From assembly GCA_911728455.2 (NCBI GenBank), contig OU452222.1, positions 23,798,923 to 23,862,922 on the forward strand: 64,000 nt of DNA, written 5' to 3'. Source of the DNA: Marthasterias glacialis (lineage: Eukaryota > Echinodermata > Asteroidea > Forcipulatida > Asteriidae). The notes beneath the pieces were generated by a model. It saw only the letters and a program-made list of their open reading frames with translations. It searched no databases and had not been told where the DNA came from. Shown here in pieces: positions 23,101 to 34,364 of this stretch; the first letter of the stretch is position 1; every line of letters starts with the position of its first letter. Made by a program: the position numbers and the translations under genes.

Positions 23101-26100
23101 TTGTCAACTGTATGCTGACACCAAGTTTGTACACGTATAATTTGTGCCTCCTTTATCCTGTTCGCATCTGACCTGGACAAAGTCCAAGCGAAACCTCTGT
23201 TTTGTATACACAACAACACCGCTGTGTGTTATGGGTAATTAAACCATATAGGGTATCCCCCCTTAAAAAGCCTTGGCCCTGGTCCCGGTCTGGGTCCTGG
23301 ACTTCTAGATCTTGAGTAGTGGTAAATACATGAGTCTGCTTCAAGGCTTCATCCGTTTAGTTGTGCTGTATAATCACTCAACAGAAAGTTTTACAAACAC
23401 TATCATTATAACGTGACACTTGCCACTGAAAACATCCACTTCGATATTACAGGGGCTGTGTCGTCATGATTAGAGCAGCATAGAAAAGCCCAGTTACTAC
23501 GCGCACAGCGGTCACATCACAGTTTGACAAAGACAGCACCCTTTGCTATTTTTGCTAAGTGCGCCCGTGCGCAGTATCTGGGTGGGTGAGAGTTCATTTT
23601 TCCACGCACAGCCACAGGCCTGCTATAATCATGACGACACATCCCCTTTAACGATTCGATGTTAAGTATAGACAAGAGCCATGCGCAAAGGGTTTTTGAT
23701 ATATTACTAATTATGATATTAATAGTCTCACCCTACAGTTGGCTAAATCGCCTCCCTGCTCTTGGCGAAGTTTGCATGTTTCACGTGTCACTCTTGCGAA
23801 GAAACTAACAACGTCTTTTGGAATGGTGCCGATATTGAAATATGCCAACACTGGTCGAAGTGGTGGAAACAAGTCTAGAAATCAAGATGACAAAATAAAT
23901 GAATAAATCAATATTCAGCACGTTATTTTTTGACCCGTATTTTCCGTCTTGCTTTGACGAGTCTCGTTTTGTTTTTGTCTTCTTCTTTGTTTCAAATTAT
24001 TTCAACTTGACGGGCCCTATGTGGGTCCATTTCTAGTACCAAATTGATCATAATGACTTTAGATGAACGAAGACGATGAACGGTATTCGTTGGCCGTCTA
24101 GTAAATTATCGGATACAATGATAGTTGTTTCAACATGGGTTTTAGCACCTTTAAAAAAATGCAAATATCCAGATACATATTTACCGCTGAATTACAGACG
24201 TCATGGATTATTATTTCGCTTGCTACGCAATCGAAATATGTCTGAATGTGCATAAAAATCACCGACAAACCATAACCAGCCTTCTATTATTTTTACTGGG
24301 CTCAAAGAATTTGATGCAAGAGTTTAACAGGGTGGTTGTATGGTGAGAATGTAAATAATGTATTCCAAAAAGAAAAAAAAACCTTAATAATCATAGAAGT
24401 AAAATAAAACAAACAAAAATACAGACATCCGTACAAATTATACTGGTACATTAACAGCAAGGGATTAACCGGTTATTATTGTTTGTTCTTTTTTCTTTTC
24501 TAATAATAGTAACAAATAATAAGCAGTTCTTATATTAATGTTTTATCACACCCGATGGGAGTCTCAAAGCGCTCAGCTAGTGTTTTTTCCTGCAAGGTAT
24601 GCTGAGTTACGTTTTTGAAGTATGAGACCTGTTCTTTTACATAGCGCCATACACCGGTAACAGTTTAAGAGGTGCTGTGGCGCAATCTGCAGCCGATCAA
24701 ACCAGGAACACCGGGGTGAACCCCTTCTCTTTGCGATAAGTGCACTGGGTTATTTTACGTGCATTACACAACACACGGGACCTACGGCTTTACGTCCCAT
24801 CTGAAGGACGCACCAGTAATGGTTTAGTGTCTTGCTTAAGTGTCAAGACCAGGACTCGAACCCACACTCTGCTGATTAGAAACACAGAGCTTGAGTCCGG
24901 TGTTCTTATCCTAGTCCTGTCTCATTATTGTCACTTTGTGTGTAACTATTGGTATCATAAAAGACGGTCTCAATATGAAAACAAGGACAAACTCTACTTA
25001 CTTGAAAGCAGAGCATTTATGACTGAATCGGTTGAACTGAAAGCTCTCTTGGCGTTGACTACAAACTCATGATCTTTGGTTAACTGTGAGTTGACTTTCA
25101 GCCCAAAACCACACCATGCTACACTGTCCATCGTGAAACCACCATACAAACTGCAAAAAAAAAGTTTCAAAATAAGCTCTCGTGTTGATTCTGTAAACCC
25201 TTAAATATCATGACCTTGTTTGTTTGTTTGTTTGTTTGTTTGTTTGTTTGTTTGTTTGTTTGCTTGTGTGCTGGTTTGTGTGTTTGCTTGTTTACTTGTT
25301 TGCCTGTTTTGCCTGTTTGCATGTTTGCCTGTTTGCTTGTTTGCTTGTTTGCATGTTTGCTTGTTTGCTTGTTTGATGGTTTGCTTGTTTGCGTGTTTGC
25401 TTGTTTGCTTGTTTCTTGTTTGCCTGTTTGTCTGTTTGCCTGTTTGCTTGTTTGCTTGTTTATTTGTTTCTTTGTTTGTTTCTTTATAGTTATTACTAAG
25501 GTCACCGTTGGGGGTACTGGAATTATTGGTTTATCCCCTTTTGTGGAAAATTGTGTATTTTAAGTTTGTCCACTTAAACATCGATATTGCCGCAGGCTTT
25601 TGGAGCCAAGGGTTCAATGACGCCTGGTTGACGATTCTATAGTATTTGTTTGCCTGGAAGTTGTAAATTAGCATGTGAAAAAAAATAATAATAAAACAGT
25701 AAAAAAAAAAAAAAAAAAACAATAATAATAATAATAGTTCATTGATAAACAAAACTTGAATTTGACCCTCTACGTGCCGGCTGAAAACGATATCCAAGAT
25801 GACCGCTGAATATGGCGGACATTTTGAATTCCCGTAATGTGTTTAACACTTTACGTATGCAACACATCCCCAAAAACAAGAGGACATGTTGTTGAAAAGG
25901 GAGAAAGCAAAAAAAGCAAAAAAAAAAAAACAAACAAACAAAACAAAACAAAACAAACAAACAAACCGTCAATGTTTTCACGAAGGGACGGGCGTGTCAA
26001 ATTGGAAAAAAAAATTGTGTTTGGAGGTAATCACACAAGAGCATCATCACATTTCAAAACTGCAAAACAAAAGCACAATGCTTATTCTTTTAAGTCTTTA

Positions 26101-29100
26101 CTTTCCTCCTGTGATTTAGTATGAGTTAAACTTTCATCAAATGTGATTTTTTATGATCAATTCATCAATTTATTTATGATTTATTCGAGAAATTATGAAA
26201 AGGACGGGCATCCCGAAATTACGCTTTTTGTGTTTTCACGAAGGGACGGGCATATGCCGGTCCCTTCGTGAAAACATTGACGAAACAAACAAACACAATA
26301 AAACGAAATTCTCGAAATCTAGACGGTTTCAAGAAAAGTACTTTAAATTCGTTTTAACAATTGATTTTAGCCACTCACTCTCTGCAATTGATGTTGTTCC
26401 CGTCCTGCACTGCTTTCTCGATACTATCCAGCATTGTGTCACAACATTCATTGATCATAAAAGACATCTGTGCGGGGGAAAAGGGTTATCCTTAATTATG
26501 TCTAAAAGGAAACACATTTAATTCAGTACTATTAAGTATTTGAGATCCTCTTCGAAATATTCTCCATTATGGAGACCGATAAGTACTTGAGTAATAATAA
26601 TCAAATGTAATAGTTGATACATATACTAAGTTTAAAGGTGCATAGCGGCCTCGTTGGGCGATTTATTGGGTGGTAAAAAATAACGTTATTAACTGCCGCA
26701 TGACTAGAGATAATATAGAGCATAAAACATCCACTACAATAAACGCCAATTTGGCCGGTTTCGTAAAAAAAAAAAAGGCACGTGTCGTGCATGTGACTTA
26801 TCTGGTTCAACAAACTGACGCCAATAACTCACCTGATCAATCAGCTAGTTGTATTTCCAGCCGGTTAAAAATCTTATTACTGGACCAAATTATACTCTGA
26901 TCATTTGCAATTGTTCGTAAATAAACTTTTTACAAAAAAGACCATACATTATTTTTAATGCGAGAGTTGAACGTGCCCGTTTTGGGACGTTTTAGTTTTG
27001 GTGCTGGAAGAGAGTGTTGATGTCTATCCTGCTGGTAAGGAATGACGTTTTGGAGCCGGAAGTCCAATATAAACGAATGGTATACATCATCGCTGAGAAC
27101 AATGGAAAAGGACCGGTCTGTGGGACGCCCGCTATCGGGTTGTTCTTGTAACTACCGAACTGTTAATCGAGTAATCTAATCTAATCTAAATAGGTAATAG
27201 ATTGTGAGTTTCTATTGGTCGAGAAGTAATCACGTGATGTGCTACAGAGACGCATGTACATGGCGTGCGCCCTCGGGTGGGGTTGTTGGGTGTGTCTGGG
27301 GGGGGGGGGGGCCCGGGTGCCGACCTTGATCACGCCCACCTTTGGTCGTTTCGACCACCATGTACAATATCAGAAATAGCCCAGGGCTTGTTGTATGACA
27401 GCTCCTGCTAAAGTGTTTGAATTTAAACAACGAAATGCAGTGTTAAACGTTACATTAATAACGAAATATAATTCATTTCACATCATGATTTACTTTTACC
27501 CCTCCTGCAATCTATTTGTAGTATATGCCTGCCACATAATAACTGTTTCACGCTGTGTGATTTAAGGTTCATGGGTTTTGTACACCCGAGGAGGCAACAC
27601 AATTACAGATGTATCCTCCTGTCATCACCTAACCGTAGGAGAAAACGATTTCCGTACAATCAGTTCATATTTGTATTCTTAACTCCATCACATACCGTCT
27701 TCATTTTGATGGCGCTGAATGCCGGAGTGACGACGGATCTCACCTCCTTCCAGTCATCGTCTCGCAAATTTAACAAGCCCCTGCGTAAGATTCCGCCTCC
27801 GCCTTGACCTTGCTCCTTCAAAGAAATGTCCAAATTGAGAGAAATGTCAATGGGACTTCAATGAAAAGAAAATTGGTGAGAATTTTTGTTTTTGTTATTA
27901 TTATTATTATTATTTTTTTCACAAGATCCTTGGTGAGAATGAATCTGGTTTCCTTGTTCAAAGAATTCAAGAAGTCCCGATCTGTGGCGTATAGCCAGCT
28001 TCTTTTTGCAGGGCAGTGGGGGGGGGGGGCACATATGGTTGTAGAGGGGACAATTTCAGTTAAGATTGTATGGTTGTCACTATCCTCACGGTGTCCACAG
28101 GCTGACAGGGAGAAGCAATAAAGGGAGGAAAGAAGTTTCCACGGAGGGAGGAGGACAGCTGCCCCTTTGCCCCACCCACTCCGGCTACGCCCTGATGGGA
28201 ATGTCATGCCTTCTATCAGAACATCTTGGATGCTGATCCGTTCTTCATGTTAGTTTGACCCGGAAACGGGTGATGCAGTGGCCAGTTAGGGTCTGGCTAG
28301 CCTTGTAATCGGATTCAAGTCACAATTGACGTAAAATTCAACAGCGATTTCATATGTGTTTGTTTGCCTTCACTGTTGTACAACAATAAGAACACTGTAA
28401 AGTTCAACCCTGTAAAACTAAATCTTGGACGCAAGACTGCCCTCGCTCCCTGAGGAGCATTACACTGTAACTGATAAACCAAGAAGCTTAAAAAAGGTTG
28501 TGGTTCCGGGTTAATGTCAGTGGCTTGGATCTCTTTCGATTTACAGTTGGAGGTTTTTGACTCAGATTCCAGGTTCCGTTGATCCGTTAAACCCAGATCC
28601 TGGTATATTTTGACCGGTGATTTTTTTAGAGTGTCTACACGCACCTGCGTTACTGTTTGTTTTACACCACCCAGCGTTTATGTTTTATTCTTAAGAATTT
28701 GTTTATTTTTTTTTGTCAGCACGGATTCCCGCCCAAGGTTTATAGCATAACAGGCGCTGTGTGGCCACAACCTCTGTGGGCCTGGCACCTGACCTAACAC
28801 CTGTTTCAGACTGGTGCTTATAAGAGTCACGCCGAACCAAATTATTGAATTAAGTACACGAAAAGCTCGACGTCTGAAACAGTTAGGAGCGACTAGAGTC
28901 GAAATATTGACTGCTGCAGTCAGTCGGAACGACTTTGGAGCGTCTAGGGTTCAGACGTCGATCCTGTCATGAGCCAAATCTTATGCAAATTTATGTTAAT
29001 TAAGTTCGCCCGTCTGAAATCAATATATTCTAGAGTCACTCCTGAACTTGGTTCGGTGCGACTCTGGAGCGCCAGTCTGAAACGGCTGTTTAGTCAATCT

Positions 29101-32100
29101 GAACCAACATTTTAAGCTGACCAGACTAAGAACGGGCCAACGTACCCTACGGTTTAAAAAACTGGAGAAATCTTTCACTGCAATCTGCTTTATGATGTCA
29201 GCATCTGTCACAATAATGATAGGCAGTCGAAACATATACCACCTGAAGTAACAAAAAGGTAGAGACAACTATTTGTATTAATGTGTGTGGCAAGGAAAAG
29301 ATGCAGTCTTGGATCCAAGTAAATTGTCTTGAGAGATTGTAACATCAAAATTGTTAAAACAGACCAAAGGCACAAAAGTGGATGCGTATTATGAGCTTCC
29401 TATGACAATATTTTGCATGTAATGTTACTCCATGTGATCAAAAATGATTTGCTAGTCAACTTAAAGGGACACGCATTACCTTCAATTCGCTTAAAAACAT
29501 ACGATTGCATCTCGCAAATACAACAGGCGGAACTACACTCTACTTGTAGAAACATATGGTCCGCCAATTTGTGGAGTCAAACATTTGGTTCTATACAAAA
29601 TGGCGGACCGTTGTTCTGTCAAAAAATAAAGAAGAAGAAAAAAATTCACGGGATATTTGTTCTACTTTTAAAATATCATTACAACCATATTCATTTCAGA
29701 ACGAACGTGTTTTTTTGTTATTTTTTTACAGCCAAACAGTGCTCAATCTTGAGGCAACTTGTCCCTTGAATAACTGTTGGTTTACTGGGGCTAGGGTTAG
29801 GATTAGGGTTAGGGTTAGGGTTAAAATCCGACATCATAGTAAACTCAACTCCAAACTCTCGACTCTGATTAGGGCGGCAGGCATGGGTATGGTAAAGCAT
29901 TAACAGATTATACTTGGTCTCGAGGTAAATACTGCATCAAAAAGTCTGGATGTATCAACGCTCAGGAAGCCTGTAAAACGAACTTACCCAAACACCCGCC
30001 CGTACTTTTCTTTATACTCCGGAAACCTGCATCCGAAACCCTGACGGTATAACAAAAACATAAAAAGACGGAACGAAATGTCAATGGAAACAATGAGGAT
30101 TAAAAATAATAAAGAAAAAAAGCCTCGGTGCCACAGACGAGCATGAACTTGCAAATAGAAACTCGGATATCAAGTTTCAGAGAAAATGAACACTTTCACA
30201 CTCAGGAGCTTCGATTGTTGTTTCGCGAGTGGGATTAATTCCTCTTCGTCTCGTGGAGTAGTTGAGTCTGCAGACAGATGTTGATCGCTTCTGAACCACA
30301 CACTTTAAGATTAAAAACTTTCTCGCCGGATAAAACATTTGTGTTTAGAAACGGAGCACTCTCAGCCTTTTTTTTTATAACCCCCCCCCCCCCATAAGAG
30401 GGCCTCGTAAAGATTTGGGGGTAACCATCCCCAAGAGACTATAAAAGGACTGAGGCCCTTGTTCTCCAGTCTAACTAAAACAACAATGTTAATAGTCATG
30501 GGATGGTTATTACCCAAAGGCCTCATGAAAAACAAAACGACAAAACTATAGTTAAACAAAAAAGCGGTTGTTGTTGCACAGTATTCCTGTTGTAGCCAAT
30601 GCCTGGAATAGTTTTGAATTTCCCGCACTCACAAAGACAGAGCTCAAGTGGTTAAAGATTAACGGGGCAAAACAGTGACGTTACAGATGATTCCTTCCAA
30701 CCTCCCCTCTTGGGGTTTTGGATTGGAGCTTGCTCTGATCGATCGGGGCTTTTGACAAATCATCGGCAGTTTGTCTCTGGCTCATGTCGATTTAAATTGG
30801 GCTTCGGTCTAAAGCTTTAAGAGGAAACCTAACCCACCTATACACCCCTCCCTCCTCCGTTCTTCTCTTTCTTCAGCAGTACCTTGGCCCCGGTTTGACC
30901 CTCCTTCATTTTAGTTGGCCATGGTGCTGCCTCTGTTTCTTTCTTTCCTTTCCTCATCCTGCTCTTTTGCCCGTTCTCCCAAACACGTCCCCAGCCCCAT
31001 TTCCCCTCCTTGTACCCTTTCCTTTAAATAACATAAGACGCCTCAAATCCGGTTCTGAGAAACCTAGCCTACCTGCTTCTCAACCTTTACGGAAGGAAGG
31101 TCAAGCAAACCAACAATCAAAAGAGGTCTCCTGAATACTGTTTGAGTGCATTCCAGTCTTAATATAATTTTCTGAGTACCCCCCTAAAAAGTACCATCTT
31201 TTATTTATTTATTTATTTATTTTTTTGGGTAACATAGACTTGCAAGTTTGTGTTGGTGTCTACAAAGAATAGCCTATCATGGCTTGAACTTCACACGGCT
31301 ACATGTATGATTCGCTTTTCCCCTACCAACCAAACGACGGACAGTAACTCGCCGCGGCGAGATAGTACCGTAACTCGCCGCGGTGAGATAGCATCTTTAT
31401 TTTATTGTTTTCGTCGTGGCCCTTTAAAGCTTCCGTAGATCCTCACCCAGACCAAGCTGGTGACGAGGCTCAGTTTGTCAGCTAATACAATGACGGACCT
31501 GGCGAATGTGAGCCAGTATCCAGGTCATTATCCCCCCCCCCCCCCCCGAGGATGAGAGTCCGGCCGCGTAGAATATCCAGACACCTATTCCCGGTAAATG
31601 TTCCGAAGGTTTATAGTGCGCAATGCATGCATGGTGGATCCATGCTGCCGTTAAGACCGTACCCGAGACAGAGGAATTGATTGTACTTACTTTCCGTATC
31701 TGATGCAGGCTGCCTATAACTGGTAGGTAGGACCCAACCCGTATGCCACGACGCTGAAAATACTGATGACACCACCAATCGTATCTGCAGTAATATAATG
31801 TCTATCATGAAATATTGAAGTCTGGGAAGTGAACGTCCGAAGAGACCACAAGCAAATACCCATGTTTCGAGGGGTGCAGGTGCTACAGAGATTGCCCATA
31901 AGACCCACAAATATGAGTCAATGTACTGTATTGAAACTGTGTTTTGTTTTTATTTGTCTATTTTTTTTTCACGACCGGCACTATTGAGTACAAAGACTTC
32001 ACACAACAAAATAGTAACATGACATGAATGTTACAGAATCGTCGATTTATATTATAGTCTCTGAATCTATCCCTTCCCAACCCCATCCCACCCACACCTT

Positions 32101-32127
32101 CACCCGTCCCTCATAACCCCCCCCCCC

Positions 32128-32166
<39 letters not shown>

Positions 32167-32402
32167 CAATTACACTTTTCCCTTTCTACAATAGTTTGGA
32201 TCATATCATTCATAATTGAGGTTCATAAAGCTTATGAATTATAATGGTATTGTGCTTCTCAACAGGCTTTAACAATGAAAAAATACAATAATAATAATAA
32301 TAATAAATAAATAAATTGTTCTTACACCAAAAACAAGACAACCGCAGCAACGATTAGCTTGGTGGTAAGCGACGTCTGTTCAACACCTCTCAGGATATCC
32401 AT
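17106..32402 (-). CDS. Cytochrome P450, CYP3-like, complete 13-exon gene (copy 1)
   Basis: The exons on the - strand are 32402-32326, 31784-31691, 30040-29988, 29242-29146, 27812-27696, 26467-26379, 25150-25002, 23874-23732, 22811-22680, 21852-21632, 21053-20916, 18221-18059 and 17183-17106. They sum to 1551 bases, giving 516 residues with every phase agreeing. Visible motifs: N-terminal anchor (LIVAAVVLFLV), AGYETT (324-329), ExxR as EVLR (381-384), PERF (435-438), and heme loop FGFGPRNCIG (454-463, Cys461). The last exon starts IPLNISETPF, cut exactly where CYP3A splits ETQ/IPLKL. The family are ER-membrane monooxygenases fed by P450 reductase. CYP5 (thromboxane synthase) shares this gene layout, so the substrate is unknown. 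The start is the ATG directly before the anchor. No break was seen. The exon 5 acceptor (aaggag) is the least certain join. Confidence 0.93.
17500..17660. repeat. T-rich, (TTTG)n, G-run and (CTTG)n composite
   Basis: A T tract, (GTTT)n, about 12 G, then (CTTG/TTTG)n, between exons 12 and 13 of P450 copy 1. Open frames here are repeat artefacts. Confidence 0.85.
18286..18800 (+). repeat. tRNA-derived SINE with internal insertion
   Basis: B box (GGGTTCGAGTCCCGGTC), body (TGTGTCCTTGAGCAAGAC, CTTAGAGAAGGGGTTAGCCC, CAGCAGCACCTTGTAAACC) and tail (GATAAAGTGCTATATTA, ATTATTATTA) match the 6275-6715 copy. About 90 unrelated bases (roughly 18400-18500) interrupt the body. It lies in P450 intron 11, antisense to the gene. 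Confidence 0.75.
19785..19914. mobile_element. Harbinger-like MITE, 130 bases, CAG target duplication
   Basis: The ends GGCCCAATTTCATGGC and GCCATGAAATTGGGCC are near-perfect inverted repeats flanked by CAG on both sides (19782-19784, 19915-19917). A 3-base CWG target fits PIF/Harbinger. The larger relative at 36778-42713 has the same ends. Confidence 0.75.
19992..20457. mobile_element. Inverted-repeat element nested in the AAAGCCCC element
   Basis: CATAGATATAGAATATAAAG at the left is mirrored at the right by CTTTATATTCTATATCTATG. Inside these, GATCGGACGCGCGTG pairs with CGCGCGTCCGATC. The flanks TTTTCACA and TTTACACA may be a diverged 8-base duplication. No coding sequence is seen. Confidence 0.7.
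22055..22605 (-). mobile_element. LINE 3' fragment (L2/CR1-like reverse transcriptase C terminus)
   Basis: The - strand encodes LKRLTTNQYTAAKF, LAQLHWLPIEKRIQFK, YLSDVFHLH and LWNSRPI, the conserved C-terminal end of CR1/L2-group LINE polymerases. It then runs into an untranslated tail reading TTTGGAAAAGCGCAATATGA. The 5' part is missing, as usual for LINE copies. It lies in P450 copy 1 intron 9, in the gene's orientation. The AAAGCGCWATAT tail resembles the SINE tails here. Confidence 0.75.
23450..23650. mobile_element. MITE, GGGGCTGTGTYGTCA family, copy 3 (reverse orientation)
   Basis: The ends CAGGGGCTGTGTCGTCATGA and TCATGACGACACATCCCCTT are strong inverted repeats. The interior matches copies 1 and 2 in the opposite orientation. 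It lies in P450 copy 1 intron 8. Confidence 0.8.
24490..24925 (-). repeat. tRNA-derived SINE, reverse strand
   Basis: The reverse complement carries AATCAGCAGAGTGTGGGTTC, a B box GGTTCGAGTCCTGG, CTTATCGCAAAGAGAAGGGG and the tail CATCGGGTGTGATAAAAC. It matches the SINE at 6275-6715. Its head is decayed. It lies in P450 copy 1 intron 7, in the gene's orientation. Confidence 0.8.
25214..25490. repeat. (TTTG)n with CTTG/CCTG variants
   Basis: About 275 bases of tetranucleotide repeat just upstream of exon 7 of P450 copy 1. Because 4 and 3 are coprime it stays open in several frames on both strands. These are not genes. Confidence 0.9.
25967..26282. mobile_element. MITE with CGTCAATGTTTTCACGAAGG ends
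   Basis: CGTCAATGTTTTCACGAAGG at the left and CCTTCGTGAAAACATTGACG at the right are perfect 20-base inverted repeats. AAACAAAC flanks both sides, consistent with an 8-base hAT-type duplication, though it lies in an AAAC-rich run. It lies in P450 copy 1 intron 6, about 100 bases from exon 6. Confidence 0.8.
28798..29090. mobile_element. MITE with CTGTTTCAGACTGG ends
   Basis: ACCTGTTTCAGACTGG and CCAGTCTGAAACGGCT bound about 290 bases containing GTTAGGAGCGACTAGAGTCG and AGTCGGAACGACT. The family recurs at about 61139-61980. It lies in P450 copy 1 intron 4, ending about 55 bases from exon 4. Confidence 0.7.
29791..29823 (+). repeat. Interstitial telomeric repeat, about 5 units of TTAGGG
   Basis: CTAGGG, TTAGGA, then three TTAGGG and TTA. 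It lies in intron 3 of P450 copy 1. The matching intron of copy 2 (about 62545-62620) keeps both flanks (TTTACTGGG and CAACTCCAAACTCTCGAC) but lacks it. Confidence 0.85.
31339..31392. repeat. Two GC-rich palindromes
   Basis: TAACTCGCCGCGGCGAGATA, with the perfect 14-base palindrome CTCGCCGCGGCGAG, and about 25 bases on a second copy with one change (CTCGCCGCGGTGAG). They lie in P450 copy 1 intron 2. Confidence 0.7.
32118..32163. repeat. C run followed by about 36 A
   Basis: C(10) then A(36) in P450 copy 1 intron 1, about 160 bases from exon 1. Homopolymer length may be imprecise in an assembly. Confidence 0.85.
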
Positions 32403-33710
32403 CGTCAAGCTCTGTCAAGGAAAACCAAAACACAAACTTGACACAAATAAACTTTATTCGTGGTGAACACTGTAGAATTTAAATACATTCATTTTAACTT
32501 AGGTTTGCTACAGGGATTTTAAAGGCACACGTTGCGTTCGGATTAGACGTTTTTGAGGTTATTAATGCGTGTTTTGTTTTGTTTTTGTTTGTTTGTTTGT
32601 TTGTTTGTTTGTTTGTTTTTTTCATTTCGTGACAGGACAGAACACGGGGTCTGCCATTTTGTACAATCAAACTTTTGACTCCACAAAATGGCAGGCCGTA
32701 TGTTTCTATGTAGAGCCTGAGAAGGATTGCCTTCTCAATAACGTCGAAAATTGCAAAAACCACGTAATGACAACACAGTCTACCATCTCAAAACACGTTC
32801 CGTTTTTCTTGACTTACCAACCGTAAGCTCGCCCACATGCAACCTACTGGTAAAATCTGCTCTGCAAGACGTCCGTTCTCCTTGTGAAGTCAAACTTGCT
32901 ATAAAATAACTTGCAATTTTGTAATGCTTTTATATACAGCTTAACCCCTACTCTTTGGCTCAGCTCAATGATAAGGCCTTGTTTTCCCCGGTCGAAGGTT
33001 TTTTTGAACACGTGAACGGAGAGGCAGTCTGCTTGTCCTGAACTGTCACCTACTTTACACTGACTTCCTTTGTTTGCGCAGCCCATTCATCACCCATTGT
33101 GTACACAGCAGCGATTGCAAACAGGGGCCACTGCGACTGCGTGTGACAGACGGACGGTGCTGTTAAGTTATGCAGGTATGATGTTAGTGGTGTATTACGT
33201 TTCATTGATCGATCTTAACAAAATGTAAGTGAAAGGGCATTTGTGAACTTTACCTCAGACTGAGCTTTATTTTTTTTTTCCCCAGTGAGGATTTACTGGG
33301 TTAATTGGGACGAAACTGAAGCGGCTTATTTTGACGCTTACAATGCAATGAACTTTCAACTACTTCATAAAAATTGCTCATTGCAAAGAAGATGACCGTG
33401 TGTGCGTATGTTTCACGTCAAAACAGGCAGTTTTTTTTACAGGCAACTAGTTCTCCCCAGTAAAAAAAAAAAAGAAAGAAAACACATTTACTTTTAAGTA
33501 ATTCACCAAACTTGCTGAAAGGATAGCTTTTGGAAAGTGTGTTTGGTGCAAATACGTAGTTGTTTGCCTCGAAGTTGCATGTGTAAACATGCTGACAATA
33601 CCGCGAGTGCAATGTGGACATGTGCGTTGAGGTCTTGTGCATTCCACTAAACAACGATGTCGTAGGTGCATCTTTAATACCATTTTTAGGTCACTAAATA
33701 AATACTTCAG
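32403..33710. other. Upstream region of P450 copy 1
   Basis: The start codon is at 32402 on the - strand, so the promoter and 5' UTR lie here. (GTTT)n occurs at about 32582-32617. No TATA box or other core element could be called with confidence. A segment at about 32640-32720 with ACAAAATGGC motifs resembles one at about 29560-29620, a possible shared repeat. Confidence 0.4.
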
Positions 33711-34082
33711 TTAAAACCCCAGCTCAACATTGAAAAACCTAAATGTTCGCAGATTTAAATATATCTTATATGGTATACAGATAATGGTGGTAGAAAACCT
33801 TCCCTGAAATATTTCGCCTGAATTTTGTTTTCTTTTTTTTTTTTTCTTTTTTTAATAATACATCAAATACGACCCAAAAGTTTTCGTCGCAGTGAGACAA
33901 AAACGATGTCTTAATAGGAATGCGTACAAAAATGCTGAATGCATTTTTACCGTTTTCTCGCAAATGAAACAACGAAATAAGCTGACATTTTCACAGGTTG
34001 GTTTTATTACACATAATCTTGAATTGTGCAAAGAATGGAAGCATTTGCAGTCAGTTTACCAATGTTGAGCTGGGGCTTTAAT
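33711..34082. mobile_element. MITE, AAAGCCCCAGCTCAACATTGG family, compact copy
   Basis: TTAAAACCCCAGCTCAACAT and ATGTTGAGCTGGGGCTTTAA bound about 370 bases. It aligns in reverse orientation with both end portions of the 1.6-kb copy at 19205-20833. It lies about 1.3 kb upstream of P450 copy 1. Confidence 0.8.
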
Positions 34083-34364
34083 CAACAAACGCTAAGTTCG
34101 CAGGAGTTGTGTTTATTATTATTCTCAAAACCCCATTAATTTAAAGGACTAATAAACTCATGGAAGACTTTCTGAGGGAGTCTTTGTCCCACGCCTGTCA
34201 AGCTATCCAAATGACAAGGCTCTTCCATAGAGTGCAAAATATCAAAGCAGACCAAGGTCCATCTATGAGAAAAGGGCTCTGCGCTCATGAGTGAAGAAGG
34301 TCCCCCTTTCCAGTACCTGTCCATGCACTAATCGTAATATAGTCAGATGACTTAGTGTTAAATT

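Noticed and set aside
25167-25563. Long Cys/Leu/Val-rich or Lys/Gln/Thr-rich open frames on both strands
   Set aside because: They are translations of an imperfect TTTG/CTTG repeat with no codon structure.
29791-29823. Chromosome end or telomere
   Set aside because: Only about five units, inside an intron with matching gene sequence on both sides.
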